Shown: piece by piece, positions 7,736-16,420 of the stretch | How positions within the stretch are numbered: the stretch's first letter is position 1 | How the letters are laid out: the number at the start of each line of letters is the position of its first letter | Assembly: GCF_051860665.1 (NCBI RefSeq) | Contig: NZ_JBHYDM010000023.1 | Coordinates: 12,303-76,302 of the forward strand | From: Falsiroseomonas sp051860665 | GTDB lineage: Bacteria > Pseudomonadota > Alphaproteobacteria > Acetobacterales > Acetobacteraceae | Reading direction: 5' to 3' | Length of the DNA stretch: 64,000 bases | Translations under genes and position numbers: made by a program | Notes under the pieces: generated by a model | What the model saw: only the letters and a program-made list of their open reading frames with translations | What the model was told of the DNA's origin: nothing | Database searches by the model: none

Positions 7736-8416
7736 TCAGGCCTGCGCCCGGATCATGTAGCCGGCATTGCGCACGGTATGGATCAGCGGCTTGTCAAAAC
7801 CCTTGTCCAGCTTGTGGCGCAGGCGGCTGACATGCACGTCGATGACGTTGGTCTGCGGGTCGAAGTGATAGTCCCAGACCTTCTCCAGCAGCATGGTGCG
7901 GGTCACCACCTGGCCGGCATGGCGCATCAGATGCTCCAGCAGGCGGAATTCGCGCGGCTGCACGTCGATCTTGCGGCCGGCCCGCGTCACGGTGCGCGAC
8001 AGCAGGTCCAGCTCCAGGTCGGCCACCTTCAGCCGCGTGGTCGGCACCTCCGCCGAGGGGCGGCGGCCCAGCGCCTCCACCCGCGCCAGCAATTCGGCGA
8101 AGGCGAAGGGCTTCGTCAGATAGTCGTCGCCGCCGGCCTTCAGGCCCTTCACCCGCTCATCCACCGCCGTGAGGGCGGACAGGAACAGCACCGGGCTGCG
8201 ATTGCCCTGGCCGCGCAGCGTCTCCACCAGCCGCACGCCATCCACCCCGCCCGGCAGCATGCGGTCCAGCACCAGCACGTCAAAGCCTTCCGAGGCCGCC
8301 AGGAACAGGCCGTCCCGGCCATTGGCGGCGTGTTCCACCGTATGGCCGGCCTCCTGCAACCCCTTCTTCACGAAGCGGGCGACCTCGACATCGTCCTCCA
8401 CCAGCAGGATCCGCAT
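7736..8416 (-). CDS. OmpR/PhoB-type response regulator
   Basis: 226 residues. Receiver domain: acidic pair in LLVEDD, phospho-acceptor aspartate in VLVLDRMLP (near residue 51), switch residues and lysine in LTKPF. C-terminal winged helix: QPREFRLLEHLM and VWDYHFDPQTNVIDVHVSRLRHKLD, typical of the OmpR class. The ATG at 8416 (MRILLVEDD) is unambiguous; the longer open frame upstream is antisense noise. Co-transcribed with the sensor kinase gene downstream and about 130 bp downstream of the HtrA-like gene. Confidence 0.95.
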   Translation of the reverse strand: MRILLVEDDVEVARFVKKGLQEAGHTVEHAANGRDGLFLAASEGFDVLVLDRMLPGGVDGVRLVETLRGQGNRSPVLFLSALTAVDERVKGLKAGGDDYLTKPFAFAELLARVEALGRRPSAEVPTTRLKVADLELDLLSRTVTRAGRKIDVQPREFRLLEHLMRHAGQVVTRTMLLEKVWDYHFDPQTNVIDVHVSRLRHKLDKGFDKPLIHTVRNAGYMIRAQA

Positions 8417-8546
8417 GGGTGTTCCAGTGCAAACAGGTGCAAAACAGGGGCCGGAAGATAGGGCGCGAAGCGGGGGTGCGTCACCTGCCCCGGCCGCGCT
8501 TCGCGCATGACCATAGCGTAACCGGGCGCGGCCGGCCCAGCGGGGT

Positions 8547-9626
8547 TCAACCGGGCGGCTGGGCCGGGCGGCGGCCGACCTGCACCGGCACCTCGGTCGG
8601 CCGGCCATTGCGCAGGATGGACAGCCGCACCGTCTGCCCCGGCGCGATGGCGGCGATGCCGCGCACCAGCGCCCGGCTGGTCTCCACCCGGTCGCCATTG
8701 ATGGCGACCACCTGGTCGCCCTGGCGCAGCCCGGCCCGTGCCGCCGGGCTGCCCCGCTCCACGCCCGCCACCAGCACCCCGGCCGCCGCGCCGCGCGCCG
8801 CGCCCGGCTCCGCCGCATCCTGCACCGAGACGCCGAGCCAGCCGCGCTCCACCCGCCCGGTGGCGCGCAGCTGCTCGATCACCCCCCGCGCCAGGTCGGA
8901 CGGCACCGCGAAGCCGATGCCGGCGGAGGCGCCGGAGGGCGAGTAGATCGCCGTATTGATGCCGATCACCTCGCCCGCCATGTTGAACAGCGGGCCGCCG
9001 GAATTGCCCGGATTGATCGGCGCATCGGTCTGGATGAAGTCGTCGAAGGGCCCCGCCCCGATCTCCCGCCCCCGGGCGGAGACGATGCCGGAGGTGATGG
9101 ACCCGCCGAGGCCGAAGGGATTGCCCGCCGCCAGCACCCAGTTGCCCACGCGCAGCGCGCCGGAATTGCCCCAGCCCACCGCCGGCAGCGGGTTGCGCGC
9201 CTCGATCCGCAGCAAGGCGAGGTCCGTCAGCTCATCCATCCCGACAAGCCGCGCGGGATATTCCTCGCCGTTCTGGAAGGTCACCTGCATCCGGCTGGCA
9301 TTGCCGATGACATGGTTGTTGGTGACCAGCAGGCCGGAGGGGTCGATGACGAAGCCGGAGCCCGCCCCCATCACCTGCTGGCCGCGGCCGCGCAGCCGGT
9401 CGCGGAAATAGCGCTCGAAGGGCGTGCCGCGCAGCTCGGCCGGAATTTCGGTCCGCGCCTCGGAGGTGACGGCGATGCTGACCACGGCGGGCAGCACCCG
9501 CTCCGCCAGGTCGGCGAAATCGGGCAGCGCGGCGCCGCGCTGCGCCCGGGCGGGCGGCGCGGCGCAGCCGAGCAACGGCACCAGGGCGAGGCCCGCAAAG
9601 GCGCGGCGGGAAAGCGCGTGCGACAT
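8547..9626 (-). CDS. HtrA/DegP-like serine protease (S1C) with one PDZ domain
   Basis: 359 residues from MSHALSRRAF. Twin-arginine-like or Sec signal ending in PPARAQ; LGC in the hydrophobic part could also act as a lipobox. The trypsin-like domain has the full triad: His in TNNHVIG, Asp in TDLALL and Ser in GNSGGP. One C-terminal PDZ domain follows (GWLGVSV, GSPAARAGLRQGD, INGD). Such periplasmic proteases clear misfolded envelope proteins. A GGAG site precedes the ATG at 9626. Located upstream of the response regulator and kinase, so a stress-response unit is likely. Confidence 0.92.
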   Translation of the reverse strand: MSHALSRRAFAGLALVPLLGCAAPPARAQRGAALPDFADLAERVLPAVVSIAVTSEARTEIPAELRGTPFERYFRDRLRGRGQQVMGAGSGFVIDPSGLLVTNNHVIGNASRMQVTFQNGEEYPARLVGMDELTDLALLRIEARNPLPAVGWGNSGALRVGNWVLAAGNPFGLGGSITSGIVSARGREIGAGPFDDFIQTDAPINPGNSGGPLFNMAGEVIGINTAIYSPSGASAGIGFAVPSDLARGVIEQLRATGRVERGWLGVSVQDAAEPGAARGAAAGVLVAGVERGSPAARAGLRQGDQVVAINGDRVETSRALVRGIAAIAPGQTVRLSILRNGRPTEVPVQVGRRPAQPPG

Positions 9627-9728
9627 GGAGACTCCGGGGCAAGGGGGCACGGATGCGATGGATATGGTCTTCGCCCCAGCGGGCGCCATGCGGACGAGAC
9701 GGTCAAGCGGGCCGGGGGTTGCGAATTG

Positions 9729-12191
9729 CTACCGGGCCGGCGGCGGTGCCGCGGCCCAGGGCTCCTCCGGCCAGGGATGGCGCGGGTAGCGGCCGCGCAT
9801 GTCGCGCCGCACATCGGCCCAGGCGCCGCGCCAGAAGCCGGCGAGGTCGCCCGTGATGGCCACCGGCCGCCCAGCCGGGGAGAGCAGCGAAACCTGCAGC
9901 GGCACCGCCCCGCCGGCCAGCGGTGGCAGGCGCTCCAGCCCGAAGAGATGCTGCGCGCGCGCCTCCAGCGTCGGCACCTCCCGGTCGTAATCGACGGCCG
10001 CCGACCGGCCGGCGGGCAGGTCGAGCCGCGCCGGCAGCGCGGCGTCGAGGCGCCTCTGCTGGTCCCAGGGCAGCATCGCCCGCAGCACGCCGACCAGGTC
10101 CAGGGCCTTGGCCTCGGCCAGTTTCGTGCGCCCGTGCAGATGCGGCGCCAGCCACTCGGCGGCAGTCGCCACCAGGGCGGCATCCGAGAGATCGGGCCAG
10201 GCCTCGCCCTCCGCGCGGCGCATCCAGCCGATGCGGGCGCGCAGCTGCCTTGCCGCATTCGACCAGTCGAGGTCGCGCAGGCCGCGCTCCGCGATGCCCT
10301 GGGCCAGGGCGGCGGCGATGGTGGCGGGGTCGGCGCTCGGCAGGGCGTGGTCCTCCAGCACCAGCGGGCCGAAGACCAGCCGGCGGCGGGCCAGCACGGC
10401 GCCGGCGCGGGCGTCGAAGGCAGCACCCTCCACCCAGCGCAGCCGTTCGGGGAAGCGCGCCTCCAGCGCCGCGCGATCGAGCGGCGCGGCCATGCGGATG
10501 CGCGCCTCGGTGCCCTGCAATTCGAGGTCGGCGACGGCCAGCAGCGGGGCGCGGGACAGCGGGTCCGTCGCGCCCAGCCGCGCACCCTGCCCCGACGCCA
10601 GGCGGAAGGCGCCATCCATGCTGCCGCGTTTCGCCGCGATGCGGTCCGGGAAGCCCGCCGCCAGCAATGGTCCTGCCTCGCCACCGGGCAGCGCCGTGCC
10701 ATGCAGCTTCAGCCGCCGCCGGTGCAGCGCGCCGGCGCGGCGGATGCGCTGGATGGTGGCGCGATCCGCATCCCGATGGTCGGCGCCATGCAGCAGTTCC
10801 AGCCGCAGGTTGATATCGGCCGGCTGGTCGCGGCCGCGCAGCGGGTCCCGCTCCTCCAGCAGCGCGGCGAGGTCCGCGGCCAGGGCGCGCTCCCCCTCAT
10901 CCACCGCCGCCAGCAGCATCCGCGCCAGCCGCGGATGCGTGCCCATCCGCGCCATGGACCGGCCCATGGCGGTGATGCGCCCCTCCCCGTCCAGCGCATC
11001 CAGGTCCCGCAGCAGCGCCCGCGCCGCGGCCAGCGCGCCGGCCGGCGGCGGATCGAGGAAGGGCAGCTCGGCCGGCGCCGCGCCCCAGGCGGCGCAATCC
11101 AGCGCCAGGCCCGAAAGCTCCGCCTCCAGGATCTCCGGCCGGTCCTGCAGGGGCAGGCCGCGATGCAGCGCCTCCGACCACAGGCGGATCGCCACGCCCG
11201 GCGCGGTGCGCCCGGCGCGGCCGGCGCGCTGGTCCGCCGCGGCGCGGCTGATCCGCACCGTGGCCAGCCGCGCGAGGCCGCTGGCCGGGTCCAGCCGCGG
11301 CGTGCGCCGGAAGCCGCCATCCACCACGATCCGCACCCCCGGCACGGTCAGCGAGGTTTCCGCAATCGAGGTCGCCAGCACCACTTTTCGCCGGGTCGAG
11401 GGATTCAGCGCGCGGTCCTGCTCGGCCGGCGGCAGTTCGCCATGCAGGGGCAGCACCTCGGCCTCGAGGCCCGACAGACGTTCGGCGGTGCGGCGGATCT
11501 CGCCCCAGCCGGGCAGGAAGGCCAGCACATCGCCGGGATGCGCCCGCAGCGCATCGCGGATGGCGCCCGCCATCGCCTCCGGCAGCTCCCGCGCCTCCTT
11601 CAGGTCGCGCGGGCGATGCTCCACCTGCACCGGGAAGGCACGGCCGAGGCTTTCGATGACGGGGCAATCGCCCAGCAGGCCGACAAAGCGCGAAACATCC
11701 AGCGTGGCGGACATGGCGAGCAGCCGCAGCTCCGGCCGCAGCGCCCGCTGCAGGTCGAGGCAGAAGGCCAGCGCCAGGTCGGTATCGAGGTTGCGCTCAT
11801 GCGCCTCGTCGAACAGGACGGCGGCGACGCCATCCAGCCCCGGATCCGATTGCAGGCGCCGCACCAGCAGGCCTTCCGTCACCACCTCGACCCGCGTGCG
11901 GTCGGAGACCATGCGATCCAGCCGCGTCGCCAGGCCGATGGTGCCGCCGGGCTGGCCCTCCCCCAGCAGCTCCGCCATCCGCCGCGCCGCCGCCCGCGCC
12001 GCCACCCGGCGCGGCTCCAGCACCAGGATCTTCGCCCCCTGCGCCCAGGGCTCGTCCATCAGCGCCAGCGGCGCCAGCGTGGTCTTGCCGGCGCCGGGCG
12101 GCGCCACCAGCACGGCATTGGCGCCTTCACGCAGCGCCTCCGCCAGGCGCGGCAGGGCCTCGGAGACGGGCAGTTCGGGGAGGAGCATCAT
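9729..12191 (-). CDS. hrpB: ATP-dependent helicase HrpB
   Basis: About 820 residues, the usual HrpB length. DExH-box helicase motifs appear in order: Walker A APPGAGKTT near residue 32, DEAH, SAT, ATSIAETS and QRAGRAGRT, followed by the HrpB-specific C-terminal domain. The HrpA/HrpB family unwinds RNA; the cellular role of HrpB is poorly defined. Two adjacent methionines (12191 and 12188) precede LLPELPVSEALP and either may start the protein; the 10 residues upstream in the open frame are unconserved. Divergent from the DUF4189 gene across about 180 bp. Confidence 0.93.
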   Translation of the reverse strand: MMLLPELPVSEALPRLAEALREGANAVLVAPPGAGKTTLAPLALMDEPWAQGAKILVLEPRRVAARAAARRMAELLGEGQPGGTIGLATRLDRMVSDRTRVEVVTEGLLVRRLQSDPGLDGVAAVLFDEAHERNLDTDLALAFCLDLQRALRPELRLLAMSATLDVSRFVGLLGDCPVIESLGRAFPVQVEHRPRDLKEARELPEAMAGAIRDALRAHPGDVLAFLPGWGEIRRTAERLSGLEAEVLPLHGELPPAEQDRALNPSTRRKVVLATSIAETSLTVPGVRIVVDGGFRRTPRLDPASGLARLATVRISRAAADQRAGRAGRTAPGVAIRLWSEALHRGLPLQDRPEILEAELSGLALDCAAWGAAPAELPFLDPPPAGALAAARALLRDLDALDGEGRITAMGRSMARMGTHPRLARMLLAAVDEGERALAADLAALLEERDPLRGRDQPADINLRLELLHGADHRDADRATIQRIRRAGALHRRRLKLHGTALPGGEAGPLLAAGFPDRIAAKRGSMDGAFRLASGQGARLGATDPLSRAPLLAVADLELQGTEARIRMAAPLDRAALEARFPERLRWVEGAAFDARAGAVLARRRLVFGPLVLEDHALPSADPATIAAALAQGIAERGLRDLDWSNAARQLRARIGWMRRAEGEAWPDLSDAALVATAAEWLAPHLHGRTKLAEAKALDLVGVLRAMLPWDQQRRLDAALPARLDLPAGRSAAVDYDREVPTLEARAQHLFGLERLPPLAGGAVPLQVSLLSPAGRPVAITGDLAGFWRGAWADVRRDMRGRYPRHPWPEEPWAAAPPPAR

Positions 12192-12373
12192 CGGCGCGAT
12201 GCCTAAACCGGCGCGAAACATAAGTCACATCGCATGTCGCGGGGCGCGAGACGCGCGAAGCAAACGCCCTGTTCATCGCAATGCGGCAACATCGCCCCGC
12301 AAGGTCCAGCCGGCAAAACGTCGATCCGACGCGGTTCCCGAAACCCGGGCGCCGCACCCCGAGGACACCGACG

Positions 12374-13138
12374 ATGCGCCCCACCCTGATCCGGCTCCTG
12401 ACCGGCCTCGTTCTCTGCAGCCTGCCCGGACTGGCGGACGCGCAGGGCCAGCCGGCGCGGGGCGGCGCCAGCAGCCCCATGGCCCAGGCCGGCGCCATGT
12501 GCCGCGCCGAATGCCTGCAGACGGCGCGCGCCCGCCTCGGCAGCGACCCCGCCCAGGCGGCGCGGGCCTGCGAGGTGCGCTGCGCCGCGGCGGTCGGCTA
12601 TCTCGCGAACCAGAATCGTCGCGGCAGCGCGGAGGCCACCGGCCGCGGCCAGGCGGCGGCCCCCGCCGGCCTGGTGCAGCCGGTGCTGCACCGGGTGCAG
12701 CAGCCCGCGCCCCAGACGGCGCCCCCGGCCGCGCCCCAGGCCGCGCCGGTGCGGCCGGCCTCGGCGCGCAACGGCGTGACCCATGGCGTGATCTACGGCG
12801 CCCGCACCCCCTCCGCCGCCTTCGGCCTGGTGGTGGGGGAGCCGGACCGGATGACGGCGCATCGCCTGGCCGAGCGCGGCTGCACCGCCGGCGGCCCCGG
12901 CTGCCGCGTGATCGCCGAGACGACGGAGGCCTGCGCCGCCGCGGCGCATGGCGTGCGGCGCAGCCAATGGGCCATGTTCATGACCTCCGACCCCTCCTCC
13001 TACACCGTGACCTCCCTCTCGGCCGGCAGCGGTCGGACGCAGGTGGCGGCGGAGCAGCAGGCGATCGCCGAATGCCGGTCCCGCGACCCCATGGCCACCT
13101 GCCGCATCGCGGCCTCGGCCTGCGCCAACCGGGGCTGA
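12374..13138 (+). CDS. Secreted DUF4189-domain protein
   Basis: 254 residues: a signal peptide ending after LPGLADAQ, a cysteine-containing region (MCRAECLQTARARLG, ACEVRCAAAVG), a proline/alanine linker, then a C-terminal domain with AERGCTAGGPGCRVI, EACAAAAHGV, AIAECRSRD and CRIAASACANRG. The repeated A-x-x-x-C and G-x-x-C-R-V pattern is that of DUF4189, a disulphide-rich extracytoplasmic domain of unknown function. The start gives a clean signal peptide; upstream in-frame residues are basic and unconserved. The stop lies 13 bp from the convergent hydrolase stop. Confidence 0.8.
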   Translation: MRPTLIRLLTGLVLCSLPGLADAQGQPARGGASSPMAQAGAMCRAECLQTARARLGSDPAQAARACEVRCAAAVGYLANQNRRGSAEATGRGQAAAPAGLVQPVLHRVQQPAPQTAPPAAPQAAPVRPASARNGVTHGVIYGARTPSAAFGLVVGEPDRMTAHRLAERGCTAGGPGCRVIAETTEACAAAAHGVRRSQWAMFMTSDPSSYTVTSLSAGSGRTQVAAEQQAIAECRSRDPMATCRIAASACANRG

Positions 13139-13151
13139 GGAGGCAGGCCCT

Positions 13152-13994
13152 TCAGCCGGCGTGCCCAACCTCGGCGAGAAAGGCCTCGACCAGGGCATTG
13201 AAGGCGGCGGGGTGCTCGAAATAGGCGGAATGGGCGGCATCGGGGATTGGCGCCAGGCGGGCGCCCGGAATCTCCGGCGCCATCGCCGCCAGGGCGAAGG
13301 GCGGAATCACCTGGTCCTGGCCGCCCGGGATGAACAGCACCGGGCATTTCGCCGCCGCGAGGTCGGCCGGCGGGCGGCAACGCATCTCCCCCATCCGTGC
13401 GCGCAGTGCCTCCTTGTCCAGCCCGGCGCTCAGCCGATCGAGCTGCGCATAGAGGTGGTGCATCGCCGGCTGCCGCGCCGCCATGGCGGGGCCGGCGGCC
13501 GGGTGGATGTTCTGCGAAACCATCGCGGCCCGGGCCCTGGCCGATTCGGCGTTCCAGCCCTCCAGCCGCCCCCGCGCCGGCTCCCGCATCTGCCGCGGGT
13601 CGAGCGAGCCGGTGGTCGCCGCCAGCACCAGGGCCTTCACGCGGCCGGGCCGGGCCAGGGCATATTCCACCCCGGTCCAGCCCCCCATGGACTGGCAGAC
13701 CAGCGCGATATCCCCCAGCCCCAGATGGTCCACCAGCGCGGCGAGGTCCCCCGCATAGTCGCGCGGATCCGGCCCGCCCGCCGGCGCGGTGGAGGGGAAG
13801 AAGCCGCGATGGGAGAAGGCGATGCAGGTGTAGCGCTGGGCAAAATGCGCCACCTGCTGGAACCAGGACAGGTAGCAGCCGCCCAGCCCATGGGCGAAGA
13901 CGATCGGCGGCCCGCTGCCCGTCACCTCATAGGCCAGGGTGCAGTCGGGCCTTTCCAGCGTGCCGAGGCGGCGGGCGGGGGCGGTGAAGTCCAT
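13152..13994 (-). CDS. Alpha/beta-fold hydrolase
   Basis: 280 residues from MDFTAPARRLG. Oxyanion segment FAHGLGG, nucleophile elbow CQSMGG (serine in G/C-x-S-x-G form), an acidic residue in PGGQDQVIPP and catalytic histidine in DAAHSAYFEHP. This resembles the 3-oxoadipate-enol-lactonase/haloperoxidase branch, but substrate is open. The longer frame upstream adds 42 arginine-rich residues lacking conservation. About 215 bp of intergenic DNA separate its start from the divergent diguanylate cyclase gene. Confidence 0.85.
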   Translation of the reverse strand: MDFTAPARRLGTLERPDCTLAYEVTGSGPPIVFAHGLGGCYLSWFQQVAHFAQRYTCIAFSHRGFFPSTAPAGGPDPRDYAGDLAALVDHLGLGDIALVCQSMGGWTGVEYALARPGRVKALVLAATTGSLDPRQMREPARGRLEGWNAESARARAAMVSQNIHPAAGPAMAARQPAMHHLYAQLDRLSAGLDKEALRARMGEMRCRPPADLAAAKCPVLFIPGGQDQVIPPFALAAMAPEIPGARLAPIPDAAHSAYFEHPAAFNALVEAFLAEVGHAG

Positions 13995-14209
13995 GCGGCG
14001 GGGTCCTCCTGCCGCGCAGCCTACAGGATCGCGGCCGGGGCGCGAGCCGCGCCGCGCGCGGCAGCGCCTTTCGCGGATCGCCGGGCAGACGACAAATCCT
14101 TCCATTGCCGCAGGCCGCACTTCGTTGACGTTGTAGAGGCAAGATGGGAATTCACGGCCAGGTTGCAGATCCCACGCCCTTGCATGGCGTCTACGAAAAC
14201 GGACCCTCG

Positions 14210-15889
14210 ATGAGCGTCAGGACATGGTTGCGCAGCTTCGGCCTGCTGACGGCGGGCCTGGTCGGCGTGGTGTTCAACAGCCTGGTCGTCCACGCCAATC
14301 TGCAGGCGCTGTCGCAGGCGACCGTCTGGGTCAATCACACGCTGACCGCCGAGCGGCTGATGTCGGACCTGCTGACCACGCTGCTGGGGGCCGAAAGCGG
14401 GCAACGCGGCTATCTCGTCTCCCGCGACCGTCGCTACCTGGCCCAGTTCTACGCCGCCGGCGGTTCCATCCCGATGAAGCTGGACGCGCTGCTGGCCGAG
14501 GTGGATGACAACCCCCTGCAGGTCGAGCGTGTCGCCGCGCTGCGCGGGACCATCGCCCAACGGCTGGAGGAGATGTCGGCCGCCATCCATCTGGGCAGCG
14601 CCGACGGCCAGGACGGCCGCCTCATCAACATGGACGCCAGCAAGGCCATCCTGCAGGAGATGTCGGCGGAGGAGTCGCGGCTGCTCGCGGAGCGGCAGGC
14701 GGAGTACGACCGCCAGTGGCAGGCCTCCGTCGTCTCCATGCTCGCCTTCGCCCTGACCTGCGGCGCCCTGATCCTGGTGCTGTTCATCTTCATGCGGCGG
14801 GAGCATCGCCACCGGCTGAAATCCGCGAAGCTGCATGCGGAGCAGGTGCTGCTGATCGAGCAGAATGTGCGGAGCCTGCAGGTCGAGCGGAATCACGTCG
14901 GCCGCCTCAACGAGATCAACAGCTTCCTGCAGAGCTGCAAGTCGATGCAGGAGATCGGCGCCCTCGCCAGCACCTTCCTGGAGCGGCTCTTTCCCGACCG
15001 CTCCGGCGCGCTCTACCTCTATGCGGCCTCGCGAAACCAGCTGGTGCGGCATGCGCAATGGGGTGGCGGCGACACGCCGGAGGTGGTGCTGCCCGAGCAT
15101 TGCTGGGGTCTCCGCCGGGGGCAGATCCATCGCTCCAGCCCCGGCGCACCGCGCTGCGCCCATCAATGCGGCGGCGAAGAGGCGGGGGAAAGCCTCTGCC
15201 TGCCGCTGATCGCCTATGGCGAGACCATCGGCCTGCTCGCCTTCGCGGTCCGGCCGGCGGCCGGCAGGGCCTGCTGCGACCCGGTCTTCGATGCCAGCAC
15301 GGCGCAGTTCTCCGAGATGGCGGCGCGCCAGCTCGGCCTGGCCGTGGCCAATATCCAGCTGCGCGAGTCGCTGAAGGAACAGGCGATCCGCGACCCGCTG
15401 ACCGGCGCCTTCAACCGCCGCTACCTGGAGGTGGTGGGCGAGAAGGAGATCGCGCAGAGCCTCCGCCTCGGCCGCCCGCTCGCCGTGGTCATGTTCGATG
15501 TGGACCACTTCAAGAAGTTCAACGACGTGCATGGCCATGCCGCCGGCGACCTCGTGCTGGTCACGGTCTGCGACCATATCCGGCGGCAGGTCCGGGAAGG
15601 CGACTGGCTGTTCCGCTATGGCGGCGAGGAATTCGTCCTGCTGATGAGCGAGGTGAGCGGGGCGGAGATCGCGACGCGGGTGGAGGCCCTGCGCCGGTCC
15701 GTGGCCGAGCTGACCATCGCCAATGCCAATGCGGCGCTGCCGAGCGTGACCATCTCGGTGGGCGTCGCCGTCGTCGCGACCAGCGACATGACCCTGCAGC
15801 GCGCCCTGAAGGAGGCCGACCGGGCGCTCTATGCCTCGAAGGCGGAGGGGCGGAACCGGGTCACCTTCAGCGAGGCGGTCACCGTGTGA
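14210..15889 (+). CDS. Diguanylate cyclase with CHASE3 and GAF sensor domains
   Basis: 559 residues. Transmembrane helix (about 8-27), extracytoplasmic CHASE3 domain with the hallmark GAESGQRGYLVSRDRRYL, second transmembrane helix (about 172-195), coiled segment, GAF domain rich in cysteines (EHCWGLRRGQ, RCAHQCGG, SLCLPL), and a GGDEF domain. The active site reads GGEEF and an RxxD inhibitory site (REGD) lies exactly five residues before it, so synthesis of c-di-GMP with product inhibition is expected. ATG at 14210 chosen because it precedes the first membrane span; an ATG at 14144 is possible. Its last 11 bases overlap the convergent GNAT gene. Confidence 0.92.
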   Translation: MSVRTWLRSFGLLTAGLVGVVFNSLVVHANLQALSQATVWVNHTLTAERLMSDLLTTLLGAESGQRGYLVSRDRRYLAQFYAAGGSIPMKLDALLAEVDDNPLQVERVAALRGTIAQRLEEMSAAIHLGSADGQDGRLINMDASKAILQEMSAEESRLLAERQAEYDRQWQASVVSMLAFALTCGALILVLFIFMRREHRHRLKSAKLHAEQVLLIEQNVRSLQVERNHVGRLNEINSFLQSCKSMQEIGALASTFLERLFPDRSGALYLYAASRNQLVRHAQWGGGDTPEVVLPEHCWGLRRGQIHRSSPGAPRCAHQCGGEEAGESLCLPLIAYGETIGLLAFAVRPAAGRACCDPVFDASTAQFSEMAARQLGLAVANIQLRESLKEQAIRDPLTGAFNRRYLEVVGEKEIAQSLRLGRPLAVVMFDVDHFKKFNDVHGHAAGDLVLVTVCDHIRRQVREGDWLFRYGGEEFVLLMSEVSGAEIATRVEALRRSVAELTIANANAALPSVTISVGVAVVATSDMTLQRALKEADRALYASKAEGRNRVTFSEAVTV

Positions 15890-16415
15890 GGGATCCGGGG
15901 CCGGCCGCGCCGGCCCCCTGCGTCGCCGGAGGCGCCGTGACCGGCGCCAGGACGAAGCGCTGCTCCGTCACGCGCACCCCCCAGGTGGAATCCGGCGCCT
16001 CCTCCTCCAGCCGGAAGCCGGCCGCCTCATAAAGCCGCCGCGCCGCCTCCAGCCCCGCGAAAGTAGTGAGCCAGACCGCCTCGAAGCCACGCGCCGCGGC
16101 GAAGTCCAGCGCGGCGCCGAGCAGCCGGCGGCCCAGCCCGCCGCGGGCGCCCTCCGCCAGGATGAACCAGCGGATGCGCGCCTGCCGGCCCGCCCGCCCA
16201 TCCAGCGCGATGCCGCCCTGCACCTGGCCCGCCGCGTCCAGCGCCAGGAACAGCCGGCAATCCTCCCGCGGCAGGCTGGCGGCGAAGGCGCCGAGCTCGG
16301 CGGCCACCTTCGCCTCGAAGGGCAGGCCGAAGCCCCAGTGGCGGCCGTACCAGTCGGCGTGCAGGGCGATCAGCCGCGCCAGGCTGCCGGGGACCGGCTC
16401 CTCGCAGATGCGCAT
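15879..16415 (-). CDS. GNAT-family N-acetyltransferase
   Basis: 178 residues. ARLIALHADWYGRHWGFG at the N-terminus and FILAEGARGGLGRRLLGAAL as the acetyl-CoA motif A (R/G-x-x-G-x-G/A), then LYEAAGFRLEEE as motif B. This N-terminal pattern (LHAxYYxxxWGFG) is that of the acetyltransferase half of MarR-GNAT proteins, here without the MarR part. It starts 5 bases after the TIGR02302 gene stop, so it is probably the last gene of the lysA operon. Ends overlap tail to tail with the diguanylate cyclase gene. Confidence 0.85.
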   Translation of the reverse strand: MRICEEPVPGSLARLIALHADWYGRHWGFGLPFEAKVAAELGAFAASLPREDCRLFLALDAAGQVQGGIALDGRAGRQARIRWFILAEGARGGLGRRLLGAALDFAAARGFEAVWLTTFAGLEAARRLYEAAGFRLEEEAPDSTWGVRVTEQRFVLAPVTAPPATQGAGAAGPGSLTR

Positions 16416-16420
16416 CTGCG

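Noticed and set aside
9312..13224. Very long plus-strand frames opposite hrpB
   Set aside because: Low-complexity R/A/Q/S-rich translations with no motifs; hrpB on the minus strand shows every helicase motif.
13995..14209. TTGACG near 14124 as a -35 box for the cyclase gene
   Set aside because: No acceptable -10 sequence at 16-18 bp spacing, so not reported as a promoter.
15879..15889. Tail-to-tail overlap of diguanylate cyclase and GNAT genes
   Set aside because: An 11-bp convergent overlap is common in dense genomes and both reading frames are well supported, so it is not considered unusual.
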